Part shown: positions 27,523-37,673 of the stretch, piece by piece
Numbering within the stretch: position 1 is the stretch's first letter
How the letters are laid out: each line of letters begins with the position of its first letter
From: Chitinophaga pinensis
GTDB taxonomy: Bacteria; Bacteroidota; Bacteroidia; 2-12-FULL-35-15
DNA: 64,000 nucleotides
Assembly (NCBI GenBank): GCA_945885475.1
Contig: CAMCYR010000003.1
Span: 61,998-125,997, forward strand
Direction of reading: 5' to 3'
Translations under genes and position numbers: made by a program
The notes under the pieces: generated by a model
The model's input: only the letters and a program-made list of their open reading frames with translations
Told to the model about the DNA's origin: nothing
Database searches by the model: none

Positions 27523-29130
27523 TTATTTGTTTTGAATCAAGCACCAAGGAATTCCAATAAACAAACTTTTCTCATCTATTTTAGACATTCGGTTTTGTTC
27601 TTTTGCTGCATCATTTGTATTTTCAAATGATTTCGTATATACAAAATACCAGACACTACCTTCGCCCCTCACAATTTTTGTCTCTTCACCATATTCACGA
27701 ATGACCATCTTTTGAAATTGCTTCGCAACATCTAAGCTAACAGAAGCGCCAATTACTACATATATTTTACCATCAATAATTTCTTCTTCTGAATTCGACA
27801 ATGAAGAATTTTTTCCTTTAGTTGAATCGCTTCCATCTGATGCATTATTGTCGCTTCCTTTACTTCCGCCATTAGCACTATTTAGGAAGTTACGCGGATA
27901 CGGTGGCTTGTCGGCTTTATTACCTCCATTATCATTATTATTATTTTCCGTTTTATCCTTCGAATTCGTATTTACAGTCCCGCTGTTATTTTGATATTTT
28001 TCAAATTTTATCAAGTTTTCCTGAATAATTTTATCCAGCTCGTCTTTATTTTTACTCATTAACTTTTTAATACTATCCAATCCATAAATAGTTTCTTTTG
28101 ATGTTTTTTTCTGAAGTTCAATATCCTTTTTTAACTGATCATATTGATTTTTTAAAAAGGCGGTTGTTTCAAAAAGCTCACTATTATTTTTACGCAGATC
28201 ATCCATTGCTTTTTGATCCGCTCCATTGCCTCCGTTTTTTGATCCGAATCTAAATCCTAATATGACATCATGCGTCCCTTGGTTATAGGCGCCAATTTCT
28301 GAAGAAGAATACGTATATGCATAAGCTGCAATAATATTTTTTGCAATAAAACCACCAAACGAAACAGAATACCCTACGTTATTTAAATACCTCAATGTTA
28401 GCCAAACATCTTTTTTATAAAAGCCCGTTATTCCTCCCTCCCATAATGGCTTAAGTCCTTGTGCGGTTTTGGCTAAAGCAAAAGGAACAATTCCAAATTT
28501 GCCTTTTTTAATATTAAATCGATATTCGGCATTTACCAGATAATGATTTATCGTTTGGTAATTTAAACTTTCTGAGGCAAAATTATTTTCATAATAATAC
28601 CTACCTCCAAAAAGATGCGTTGATGAAATACCTACTTTAAGCTGACCCAATTCATATAATAATCCAGCGGCACCATCAAAAGATGTAGCATTTTGATTGT
28701 TTTGAAACAAAATTAATTCGGAAGGATCATCCGCATTTATTTTATCAAACAAAATTCTGTTTTGATTTATTCCAGCTGACAAACCAAAGCGTAAAAAATG
28801 ATTTTCTGAGAACTTAGCACGATACGCAAAAGTTGCAAAAGCACCGGTAGAACCAAGTATATTTACCTGATCATTAATAACCATTAAACCCAATCCTATT
28901 TTATTTTTTTTAATGGCACCATCAATAGATAAAACTTGTGTTTCCGGAGCTCCGGTAAAACCTGTCCACTGTCTTCGATAATCAATTATTACATTTGTAC
29001 CATTCATACCTGCGGCAGCAGGATTTACCAAATATTGATTCACTAAATAATGATCAAAAGTAGGTGTTTGTTGCGCTACCGAGATACTAATAGATCCAAA
29101 AAAAGCAAGTGCTGCTACTATCTTCTTCAT
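27523..29130 (-). CDS. PorP/SprF-family outer-membrane protein with C-terminal SPOR-like domain
   Basis: 535 aa. Signal peptide MKKIVAALAFFGSISISVAQ is followed by the diagnostic QTPTFDHYLVNQYLVNPAAAGMNG and a beta-barrel of about 280 residues (VIIDYRRQWTGFTGAPETQVLSIDG, HDVILGFRFGSKNGG), the PorP/SprF fold that pairs with T9SS adhesins. A coiled coil (about 300-365) and a low-complexity Asn/Gly/Ser linker follow. The last ~85 residues (GKIYVVIGASVSLDVAKQFQKMV...VWYFVYTKSF) resemble a SPOR peptidoglycan-binding repeat. It lies three bases after the type B adhesin gene, the SprB/SprF arrangement known from gliding bacteria. The SPOR extension suggests anchoring to the cell wall (inferred). Confidence 0.87.
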   Translation of the reverse strand: MKKIVAALAFFGSISISVAQQTPTFDHYLVNQYLVNPAAAGMNGTNVIIDYRRQWTGFTGAPETQVLSIDGAIKKNKIGLGLMVINDQVNILGSTGAFATFAYRAKFSENHFLRFGLSAGINQNRILFDKINADDPSELILFQNNQNATSFDGAAGLLYELGQLKVGISSTHLFGGRYYYENNFASESLNYQTINHYLVNAEYRFNIKKGKFGIVPFALAKTAQGLKPLWEGGITGFYKKDVWLTLRYLNNVGYSVSFGGFIAKNIIAAYAYTYSSSEIGAYNQGTHDVILGFRFGSKNGGNGADQKAMDDLRKNNSELFETTAFLKNQYDQLKKDIELQKKTSKETIYGLDSIKKLMSKNKDELDKIIQENLIKFEKYQNNSGTVNTNSKDKTENNNNDNGGNKADKPPYPRNFLNSANGGSKGSDNNASDGSDSTKGKNSSLSNSEEEIIDGKIYVVIGASVSLDVAKQFQKMVIREYGEETKIVRGEGSVWYFVYTKSFENTNDAAKEQNRMSKIDEKSLFIGIPWCLIQNK

Positions 29131-29133
29131 CCT

Positions 29134-32100
29134 TTATTTTTTATTTCTTAATAATGTTACGCTTCCCTTATAGTGAAAAGCCGTATCAGGGAAGGATATC
29201 ACATAATAATAATTTCCATCCGGAAGTTGATCATTATTGTAGGTTCCTTGCCAATCATTCAAGTAATTCTTTTTCTCGTAAATTTTCTCTCCCCAGCGGT
29301 TGAAGATCTGAACCAATGCTTCGGGGTAATAATCAATATTTTCAATTTTCCAATAATCATTTTTGCCATTTTCATCAGGCGTAATAACATTGTAAATTGT
29401 TAGGTTGTAATCATTAATTACATTCACTGTCACATCATCTGAGTTTTGACAACCATTCACATCCGTCATCGTTAGCACATACGTGGTATTTACGGTTGGT
29501 CGAGCTATCGGATTGGGAATAGTTGAGTTGCTAAGTGAGGATAAAGGTGTCCAAAAATAGGCTACGCCTGCAGGAGAATAACCATTCAACATAATCTCCG
29601 TTCCTAAACTTGTAGTTGTGTCTACCCCTGCAAAAACAACAGGTAAATTAAATACTTCGGTATATTTAGAAATAGAATCAACACATCCAGGACCAGAAGT
29701 GGCGACTAACGTTACGCTGTACATCCCTGGACTCGCATAGGTATAACCGGGAGAAAAGGAGCTGGATGTCCCCAGTCCGTCACCAAAGGCCCAAGCATAG
29801 GTCAATGGACTTGAACCAAGTATTAAGGAAGTATTCGTAAAAGCGTTTGGAGCATTAAAACACGCATCGGCAGCAGTAAAATTGGCAACAGGAACGAAGT
29901 TTACTGTTACCGGTTTGGTTGTATCATTGACGCAACCAAAATCAGAAGTTGCTGTTAACGTAACATTATAAATGCCCGCAGCTAGATATTGATTGGATGT
30001 TATAGCTGTGTTGGCGGTTGATCCATCACCAAAATTCCACAAGAAGGAAATGATATTGCCAGATGAGATAGAAGTTGCTTCGGAAAAAGAACTGATTTGT
30101 CCGTCACAAACAGGACTATTGTTGAAATTAACAAAAGGTAAAGGATGCACCGTTACCGTTTGTGTTATTGTATCGCTACAAAAGTTATTCGTGGTCACAA
30201 TTAGTTGCACATTATAATTGCCAGCAGCAGCATACAAGTGAATTGGAGATGGCACAACAGCGGATCCTCCGTCATTGAAGTCCCAAAGATAATTTAAGGT
30301 ACCCGAGCTAACAGAAGAAGTGGAATTGAAAGACATGTTTTGCAAATAGCAAACAGGAGGTGTAGAAGAAAAACCAAAATTGGCAATTGGCATTGGATGT
30401 ACCGTAATTAATTGCGTGTTGCTTACAGAACAACCTGTAATTGTGTTTACCGACAATGTCACATTGTAATTTCCTTGCGAGGCATATAAATGTTGGGCAT
30501 CAATGGAAGATGCAATACTTGCATCGCCAAACGACCAGTTATACGTAAGATCGGAAGCTGCACCTGTATACAAAGTAGTATTCAAAAATTGAGCAGAATC
30601 AATGGCGCATACATTTGCCAAGGTAAATGCAGGTGTTGGAAGACTATATATTACGACAGTATCTATAATAGAGGAGATACAACCTGTAGCGGAACCCAAT
30701 ACTTGCGCTTGCAAGATAACAGAATATTCACCCGGAAGAGGATACGTATAAACAGGACTCGTTAACGAGGACATTGCACCATTTCCAAAAGCCCATGTGT
30801 AGCCAACACTTGTAGCGCTGGTAACAGAAGTATTTATAAAAGTTATAGGATCTCCTAAACACACACTGTCTGTAATAAAACCAACACTAACTGGCGCAGC
30901 CACTTCCACATATTTTTGAATGGAATCTACGCAGCCATTGGTGGCAGTTGCAATAAGTTTTACATTGTAAACACCCGTTGAAGGATACGTATATGCATGC
31001 GATCCCAATGAAGAAGTTGTTAAATTTCCATGATCCCAGAAATAAGTAGAAATGCCTCCAGCAACGGAACACAATTGAACAAATGAAGTTGAAACACCCT
31101 GACACACATTTGGTGCAGAAAAATTAACAATTGGATTTGGTTTTACGATAACCAAGGCATTTGATGAAGCAATACATCCAGCCGCAGAAACAACTGTTAG
31201 TCCCACGAAATAATTACCAGCAGCAGGGTATATATACACGGGATTAGATGAAATACTGCTCGATCCGTTCGCAAAGTCCCATTGATAATTATTAATTGAA
31301 CCGGAAGCAATTGTGGACGTATTCGTAAAAAATGTTTGATCGCCTTGGCAAACTGTATTCGTTGTAAAAATTGGGACAGGCAAGGGATTAACAGTTACAG
31401 TTGCATACTCAGAAAAAAGAGCCGAACAAACACCAACACCATTTTGAACTTCGGCTCTAAATAAGGTGGTAGTTGTTAAATTAAGGAAGGATAAAGAAGA
31501 AGTACTATTAATAATATCTGTCCATGTTAACCCATTATCAATGGATTGCTGCCATTTATTTACTGCCCCTGTTTGATATACCAAATTTAATGTTCCACTA
31601 TTGGTGCCGGAGCAGACTGCTGTTGCACCAATTACAAAACCGCCATTTGTAGGATTGTTTACGGTAATGATGGCTGGTAAACCAATTGCTTCGGGGCATG
31701 CCAATGTTTTTACTACTGGTCTAAAATAAGTTGTTTGAAGCAGATTTGAATAGGTAATTGAACTGGAAGTACTGGAAATGGTATACCAAGGACCAGAAGG
31801 CGCATTCGCCATTTCCCAGCGGATGACATTCCCTGTTATACCTGATACAGAAACGGAGCCGGAGTTGAGTCCACCACAGACGCTAGTATTACCAGAGGTT
31901 GTACCAGCAACAGAAGTTTGCGATACATCAACAGTAGTTGTAGTAACAATTGCAGGACAGCCGAGAAAGGAAACGGAGAGCGTATAAACTCCTGAGTTAG
32001 CGGTGGTACTTGATGTTATTGAGTGAGAAGACGCAGTGGCAATTGGAATACCCCCAAACGTCCAGCTATAATTAACCCCCGCATAAACAGTGGAAGTTAA

Positions 32101-33177
32101 ATTAATAGTTGATCCCCCACAATACGGGCCATCATTTTGAGGATTAGGAGCTACAGGAAATTCCTGTTCTGTCAATACTGAAGAACTAGGATCAATCGCT
32201 AATTTTCTTACACGCACCCAATCTACCGATAAAGCACCTGTAATTGAACTACTATTTAAATAGGAGCCCAAAATAATTTTTTTAGGATTACCAAATGACA
32301 ACATATAGGCAGCATCGGTGTATGATCGTGTGCCACCGGGATAGTGAATAATTTGACTTATTGCAGATGGCCATTCAAAAGACCATATTCCTGGCAATCC
32401 TGCTGGAGCTGAAACAGCTGCAGGTGTGAGTATATCGCTCAATGTTTGGCAAGCTGAAGCGTCGGGGCTTACTTTTTCAAGCTTAAAAAGATTTGTAGAA
32501 GTGGATGTTTCCATTGCCGTGGCATACCCATTTTTAAAAATATCGGTGAAGCCCACGATGGCTTTCCCCTGTGACGCGCTTACCACATCCGCTTCAACAA
32601 GTACATCCGATGAAAATGTTTGGTTCGAATAAATAATGCCATTAGGATTTAAACTACTGCTGTTAAAATTTACATTCCCTGAGCTTACAGTAATGCTTGG
32701 TGTGGGACCACAACCGGTTGTAGCCCATCCAGAAGTACCAGAAGTGGCAAGTGCTGTTCCATCAAAATCGTCAAAAAATTGAAAAGTGGATGGACCAGAA
32801 GAAACATTAGGCGTAATTTCATTTCCATAAAAAAGATAGATCTTTGTTACCGTTGGTGAAGGATCAATTGAATCAACTTTCACCCAAAATTCGGTTGAGG
32901 GAGTATTGTATGTGGAGGGATCATACCAAAAAGAAAGTGCTGTTCCAGATGCATTTGTAAAACGAATACCTCCTCCATCAATTCGCATTTTTGATGCTGA
33001 AATAAGCGACTGTGTATTTACAATCACCTTCACCTGAAACAAGTTAAGTGCAGTAATATTTGGATTCGTAATATCTATTGGCCGTCTGTATTTGTAATCA
33101 GGTAGACAAGCCTGTGAAAAAATCTGATTATTGAAAAGAAAAGAAAACAAGACAACTATTAAAATATATTTTCTCAT
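29134..33177 (-). CDS. Giant PKD-repeat surface protein with T9SS type B sorting domain
   Basis: 1347 aa. After a signal peptide (ILIVVLFSFLFNNQIFSQ) comes a DUF2341-like module (YKYRRPIDITNPN, IRFTNASGTALSFWYDPSTYNTPSTEFWVKVDSIDPS, KIYLFYGN) and a LamG-like segment, two to three Ig-like modules, then about eight tandem PKD domains of roughly 90 residues, each with a WDFGNG/WNFGDG-type core (YQWDFANGSSS, YTWAFGNGA, FLWNFGDGSTA). The last ~90 residues (YNVITPDENGKNDYWKIENIDYYPEALVQIFNRWGEKIY...DGNYYYVISF) are a gliding-motility-type (type B) sorting domain. It is directly coupled to the PorP/SprF gene. Probably a long adhesive filament; ligand unknown. Confidence 0.9.
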   Translation of the reverse strand: MRKYILIVVLFSFLFNNQIFSQACLPDYKYRRPIDITNPNITALNLFQVKVIVNTQSLISASKMRIDGGGIRFTNASGTALSFWYDPSTYNTPSTEFWVKVDSIDPSPTVTKIYLFYGNEITPNVSSGPSTFQFFDDFDGTALATSGTSGWATTGCGPTPSITVSSGNVNFNSSSLNPNGIIYSNQTFSSDVLVEADVVSASQGKAIVGFTDIFKNGYATAMETSTSTNLFKLEKVSPDASACQTLSDILTPAAVSAPAGLPGIWSFEWPSAISQIIHYPGGTRSYTDAAYMLSFGNPKKIILGSYLNSSSITGALSVDWVRVRKLAIDPSSSVLTEQEFPVAPNPQNDGPYCGGSTINLTSTVYAGVNYSWTFGGIPIATASSHSITSSTTANSGVYTLSVSFLGCPAIVTTTTVDVSQTSVAGTTSGNTSVCGGLNSGSVSVSGITGNVIRWEMANAPSGPWYTISSTSSSITYSNLLQTTYFRPVVKTLACPEAIGLPAIITVNNPTNGGFVIGATAVCSGTNSGTLNLVYQTGAVNKWQQSIDNGLTWTDIINSTSSLSFLNLTTTTLFRAEVQNGVGVCSALFSEYATVTVNPLPVPIFTTNTVCQGDQTFFTNTSTIASGSINNYQWDFANGSSSISSNPVYIYPAAGNYFVGLTVVSAAGCIASSNALVIVKPNPIVNFSAPNVCQGVSTSFVQLCSVAGGISTYFWDHGNLTTSSLGSHAYTYPSTGVYNVKLIATATNGCVDSIQKYVEVAAPVSVGFITDSVCLGDPITFINTSVTSATSVGYTWAFGNGAMSSLTSPVYTYPLPGEYSVILQAQVLGSATGCISSIIDTVVIYSLPTPAFTLANVCAIDSAQFLNTTLYTGAASDLTYNWSFGDASIASSIDAQHLYASQGNYNVTLSVNTITGCSVSNTQLITVHPMPIANFGFSSTPPVCYLQNMSFNSTSSVSSGTLNYLWDFNDGGSAVVPSPIHLYAAAGNYNVQLIVTTNNFCSDTITQTVTVHPLPFVNFNNSPVCDGQISSFSEATSISSGNIISFLWNFGDGSTANTAITSNQYLAAGIYNVTLTATSDFGCVNDTTKPVTVNFVPVANFTAADACFNAPNAFTNTSLILGSSPLTYAWAFGDGLGTSSSFSPGYTYASPGMYSVTLVATSGPGCVDSISKYTEVFNLPVVFAGVDTTTSLGTEIMLNGYSPAGVAYFWTPLSSLSNSTIPNPIARPTVNTTYVLTMTDVNGCQNSDDVTVNVINDYNLTIYNVITPDENGKNDYWKIENIDYYPEALVQIFNRWGEKIYEKKNYLNDWQGTYNNDQLPDGNYYYVISFPDTAFHYKGSVTLLRNKK

Positions 33178-33178
33178 A

Positions 33179-36100
33179 TTAATTAGGCGTTTTAATGAAT
33201 TTTAAGGTACGTTTTTCATTGAATATTTCTATCGTAAAGAAATACATTCCAGGATTTAATTCTTGAAAATCATACGGTATAACACCGGAAGAAACAAATC
33301 GTTTTTCGGAATAAACCAAGGCGCCTGTAATGCTATAAATATTTATCATTGCTATCGTTTCTTTCGTTATATCGATAGAAAAATTAAATATTCCTGAATT
33401 GGGATTCGGATACAAGTTCACCTGATTAATTGCAGAGAACAATGCTTCTTCTTTTGGAGTTTCTGGTTTTTCACCTTCTGTTTGAACAGGCATAAAAGCA
33501 GGACTTACTGTTATTGGTTTAGTTAAAATAGAGGTACAATATCCATTATTCACTTTTAGTGTTACATAAATTATATCTGATGGTGGACTTACCGGCCCAT
33601 TAAACGCAATTGTTGGTGATGAGTCATTTGTTACTAAAACATTATCTAAGTACCATTGAGATGTATATGGTCGTGGATACGATAAATTAATAAAAACAAG
33701 TTCTTGACCTTCTATTATTTCAGATGCGGCTAAAAAGACGGCATAGAGCGATGTGTTGGACGGGATTACCTTCACCGAATCATTCGCTAAACAGTTATAA
33801 CTATCGGATACTGTCAGGTAATACATGCCTGTATCGGCAACCGTATAGGTTGCTGTTGTTGTAAGAATAGTACTACTATTTTCCCACAAATAGGTGTTTC
33901 CGGATGTTGTGAGGCCAGCATCCAAGATTAAAGTGGAGCCCGGACAAAATGGTTTATCGGGTCCTAAGTCTATTGAAAATACAGGGAGTATTGTTACTTG
34001 AATGGGGTCGGAACTAGAACAACCAGATGCATCGGTTACTGTTACCGAATAGGTCCCTGAGGCAGATACATTAATCGTTTGAGTCGTTTGTCCACTATTC
34101 CATACAAAGGACGAACCCGTGTTACCAGCATCAAGGGTAATTGTTTGATAACTGCACAAGGACGTATCACTGCCTAATGCAACAGTTGGAAGCTGATTAA
34201 TAATTACATCAATCGAGTCAATAGCGCTACACAAAGTTGATGTATTGGTAATTAATACACTGTATGTATCAGAAAGTGTGACTGTGATGGCAGGGCTTAC
34301 AGCCGAAGTGCTCCAACTATAACTATAGGGCCCTCCTAATGGAATAGTGGCATTCAGGAACAACTGATCACAGATAGTCGCATCAGGTCCTAACGAAAAC
34401 GAAGGTGAAGCATTCAGTGTTACTGCAATCGTATCTGTTGAACTACATCCCGAATTGGTTATTTGAACTGCATACTCACCTGTTGCGGGAACAGTAAGAG
34501 TAGCTGCAGTTGAAACAATGGCACCTGTAGAAACATTTGTCCAAACATAAGTAGTAGCAATACCGGCATTCAAAACAACACCAGTAGAAGCACATTCAAC
34601 TGTATCTAAACCTAAAGAGACAGGCGTACTTGGAACGATTGTGATGTTCACCGAATTTGTACCAATACAACCATTTACATCTGTAACAGTTACCGAATAA
34701 GTGCCAGGTCCAGGTGCAGTTATAGTTATCGTTTGCGAAGTTGCGCCTGTACTCCAAAGATAAGTTGATCCAGGATATCCCGCATCAAGTACTGTATTGT
34801 CGCAGAAGGTAGCATCTGCTCCTAAAGTGGGTAATACAGTACCATTAAGTGTTACACTTACACTTTCTGAATTAATACAACCACTCGGACTTGTTACCGT
34901 TACAGAATACGTTCCATCAAGCGTTACTAAAATAGAATCTGCTGTTACCAATGTATTCCACAAATAAGTACTACCCGCATTTACTCCACCAGGGTTTGCA
35001 TCCAATGGGTAGGTTGTTCCACAAGTAGTAATAGTTCCACCTAAACTTAAGATAGGCAAAGGATTAATGGTTATGAAATTTGTGGAAGAAGCGGAACATA
35101 AATTTGGAGATAATGCCGTTAATGTTACCGGCACTGTAATAGCTGAGGTGCCAGAATTACTAAAGACTTGGCTTACATTTATACTTGTTGAAGAAGTTGG
35201 TGTTGAAGGGAAATCCCAAACATAGGTTGACGATGTCGGACTAGTTGTATTTGTGAAGATAACATTTTCACCTGAGCAGGCAGCAGGCTGAGAAGAGAAG
35301 CTCACAGAAGGTATCGGATAAATGATCACGTTATTACTTACCGAACCAACACAACCGCCAGCAGTTGTTACCACTAAAGAAACGGTATACGTACCCGGAC
35401 TAGCATAAGCATTTGTTTCACTTAAAGGACCAGTACCCGTATTTCCATCTCCGAAATTCCAAGCATAGGTATTTCCTGCTAAAAAAGTCGTTCCATTGAC
35501 AAAGGATGCTAAATTATTTGTTAAGGATGTTCCTTGACATGCATCTGTTGGTGTAAAACTTACTATAGGATTGGGAGCAATTGTTATGGTTTGAACCGTA
35601 TCTGATACGCAACCGTTATTACTAGTAGCCGTTAAGGAAACGGTATAGGTTCCTGTGGCTGTTGGGCCATAGGAATAGGATGGATCAACCGTAGAACTTG
35701 TTGGTCCACTTCCACTATTAAAATCCCAAAGGTAAGAAAGGGAACTTGTATCAGAGATGGAAGAACTATTGGTAAAAACAACCGCAGCACCTTGGCATGC
35801 CGAACTAAAAGTAAAGTCGGCAAGAGGAAGAGGATAAACCGTTACTGAAATAGTTGTATCTGACGAACAACCATTTGCTGAAGCTGTAAGAGTAACATTA
35901 TAGGTTCCTGCAACAGAATAGATATGAGAAATATCTCCCGTTGCGGAAGAGGTACCCGATATATTGTCAGTTGTAGAAGCTATTACACCATCATCAAAAT
36001 CCCAGGTAAGATTAACAGTTGTAGGAAGCGAAATAACCGTGGTACTGTTATTAAAATTCATAGCCAGACCTGCACATACAGGTCCAGATGAGAACGAAGG

Positions 36101-37648
36101 AAGCGGCAAGGCATTTATTTGAATGGTTGATGTTGAAGAGGACAAACACCCTTGCGCTGTCGTCACCACCAAGGTAATGGTGTATGTTCCAATGGTAGTA
36201 TACAGATGAGAAGCCGTGGGGGTTGAAGCGGTAGTACCATCACCAAAATTCCAGTTATACGTGGAAGTAAGAATGGGAGATGCGGGGCTAAATGAAACAG
36301 AATTTCCGATACAAATTTGACTAGGATGTGTGCCGATAGCTGCACTACCTGGAGGTACGTCAACTACTACTATAGAAAGTGAATCCATACAACCACGAAT
36401 ATTGGTTAGACGCACCCAATAGGTTCCCAACGAAAGAGCATCATAATATCCATCAACACCTTGAGCGGTATACAAATTACTTATCGGATCACGCCATTCG
36501 ATGTAAGCGCCGGGCTCACCCGTTGCATAAAGTCGAACATCAACAGGTGTTGAGCAAGAAACAGCAGTACTTATAGAAAACAAGGTATCATTTGGAGTAA
36601 TACCGGTAATGATCTGATTGATTAAAATAGGTTCCATAACACATGGAGCATAGTTGGCAGCAGTTATGACCGTATAGTTTGGAGCAAAGGTAAAATAGGT
36701 TGATCCATCACTTGTAACCGAATCGGCATCGCCAGCATTGTTCAAACGTTGACGCCAAATTTGCGCACGATCTTCGCTCACAAAAATATGCATGGAATCC
36801 TGATTATTTCCAGCCAATTCGGAAGGATTCAAAAATTTAATGTTTGCATTTTTAAACAATGGATTTGATGTATTACCTTCCATTCTAAAAACACGATTAA
36901 TACTTCCAACGTGTCCTATACTATCACCGCAGGCCTGGCTTTGGAAGGTGCGTATTAATTTAGGTGTGCCAGTAAGTGGGTTATCCAAATAAAAGCCAAG
37001 CCCCATCCCTTTTAAATTAGAGTAGGTTGTTGATGCTGTAAAAGGAAAATTACTAAGGGTAATTTTTCCATCTGGATTATCTGTTAGCACTAATGGCCTT
37101 GCTGTATTTGATTCAGCAATTATACCTGCTCCTGAAGCGTTACCCACTAAATTTAAAACATTATGATCCAGATCAAAACCACCATTTAAAAAACGAACAT
37201 CGCCAGCAGCATTAATTTGACTGTATCTCAACAAAACATTACCCGTTAAGGCAGGATCTAAATCAATTGTTAAATTTCGAAAATTAATTGTGTCCGTTCC
37301 AAAAATACGAGCATTGGAAGCAGGAGTGTCACGAAAAAAACGAAGTGTTCCTGAAACTGTTGCAGGAGTGATTCCAAATATATTATTAGAACCATTATTT
37401 CTTAAGTCACCTTGTAAATGAATTGTGCCCAAGTTTCCAACAGAACCAGTAACAGACAAGTCTGTGTAGGAACCCATGATGTATACATTTTCACCGGATG
37501 AAATATTCAGTAATTCACCGGTATGCACCACGCTATCGAACTGCGCTTTTCCGATTATGGAAAAAAGTAGAAACGCCAAAAGAAAAAGATTCTTTTTTGT
37601 ATTTACAAATTGCGTTTTAGGTAGTTTGCTTATGAGGAAATAATTCAT
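33179..37648 (-). CDS. Giant PKD/Ig-repeat surface protein with T9SS type A sorting domain
   Basis: 1489 aa. The hydrophobic N-terminus (LFLLAFLLFSIIGKAQ) is a signal peptide, with about 20 extra residues before it; translation may begin a little later. A ~330-residue passenger (SSGENVYIMGSYTDLSVTGSVGNLGTIHLQGDL) leads into PKD domains (YNWNFGDGTTAS, LTWDFDDGV, YAWNFGDGNTG), then at least six Ig-like modules of about 80 residues built on LGxDxxxC...LDAG...YLWxTGxTTQTI...GTYSVTVTDxxGC. The C-terminus (VNLYPNPNSGIFNFSI...INIYSITGALVYSEK...GMYFFTIE) is a type A sorting domain. One base separates its stop from the next gene's start. Likely an adhesin or structural fibre of the same surface system. 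Confidence 0.9.
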   Translation of the reverse strand: MNYFLISKLPKTQFVNTKKNLFLLAFLLFSIIGKAQFDSVVHTGELLNISSGENVYIMGSYTDLSVTGSVGNLGTIHLQGDLRNNGSNNIFGITPATVSGTLRFFRDTPASNARIFGTDTINFRNLTIDLDPALTGNVLLRYSQINAAGDVRFLNGGFDLDHNVLNLVGNASGAGIIAESNTARPLVLTDNPDGKITLSNFPFTASTTYSNLKGMGLGFYLDNPLTGTPKLIRTFQSQACGDSIGHVGSINRVFRMEGNTSNPLFKNANIKFLNPSELAGNNQDSMHIFVSEDRAQIWRQRLNNAGDADSVTSDGSTYFTFAPNYTVITAANYAPCVMEPILINQIITGITPNDTLFSISTAVSCSTPVDVRLYATGEPGAYIEWRDPISNLYTAQGVDGYYDALSLGTYWVRLTNIRGCMDSLSIVVVDVPPGSAAIGTHPSQICIGNSVSFSPASPILTSTYNWNFGDGTTASTPTASHLYTTIGTYTITLVVTTAQGCLSSSTSTIQINALPLPSFSSGPVCAGLAMNFNNSTTVISLPTTVNLTWDFDDGVIASTTDNISGTSSATGDISHIYSVAGTYNVTLTASANGCSSDTTISVTVYPLPLADFTFSSACQGAAVVFTNSSSISDTSSLSYLWDFNSGSGPTSSTVDPSYSYGPTATGTYTVSLTATSNNGCVSDTVQTITIAPNPIVSFTPTDACQGTSLTNNLASFVNGTTFLAGNTYAWNFGDGNTGTGPLSETNAYASPGTYTVSLVVTTAGGCVGSVSNNVIIYPIPSVSFSSQPAACSGENVIFTNTTSPTSSTYVWDFPSTPTSSTSINVSQVFSNSGTSAITVPVTLTALSPNLCSASSTNFITINPLPILSLGGTITTCGTTYPLDANPGGVNAGSTYLWNTLVTADSILVTLDGTYSVTVTSPSGCINSESVSVTLNGTVLPTLGADATFCDNTVLDAGYPGSTYLWSTGATSQTITITAPGPGTYSVTVTDVNGCIGTNSVNITIVPSTPVSLGLDTVECASTGVVLNAGIATTYVWTNVSTGAIVSTAATLTVPATGEYAVQITNSGCSSTDTIAVTLNASPSFSLGPDATICDQLFLNATIPLGGPYSYSWSTSAVSPAITVTLSDTYSVLITNTSTLCSAIDSIDVIINQLPTVALGSDTSLCSYQTITLDAGNTGSSFVWNSGQTTQTINVSASGTYSVTVTDASGCSSSDPIQVTILPVFSIDLGPDKPFCPGSTLILDAGLTTSGNTYLWENSSTILTTTATYTVADTGMYYLTVSDSYNCLANDSVKVIPSNTSLYAVFLAASEIIEGQELVFINLSYPRPYTSQWYLDNVLVTNDSSPTIAFNGPVSPPSDIIYVTLKVNNGYCTSILTKPITVSPAFMPVQTEGEKPETPKEEALFSAINQVNLYPNPNSGIFNFSIDITKETIAMINIYSITGALVYSEKRFVSSGVIPYDFQELNPGMYFFTIEIFNEKRTLKFIKTPN

Positions 37649-37673
37649 TCGTTAAATTTTAAAAAAATATTTA

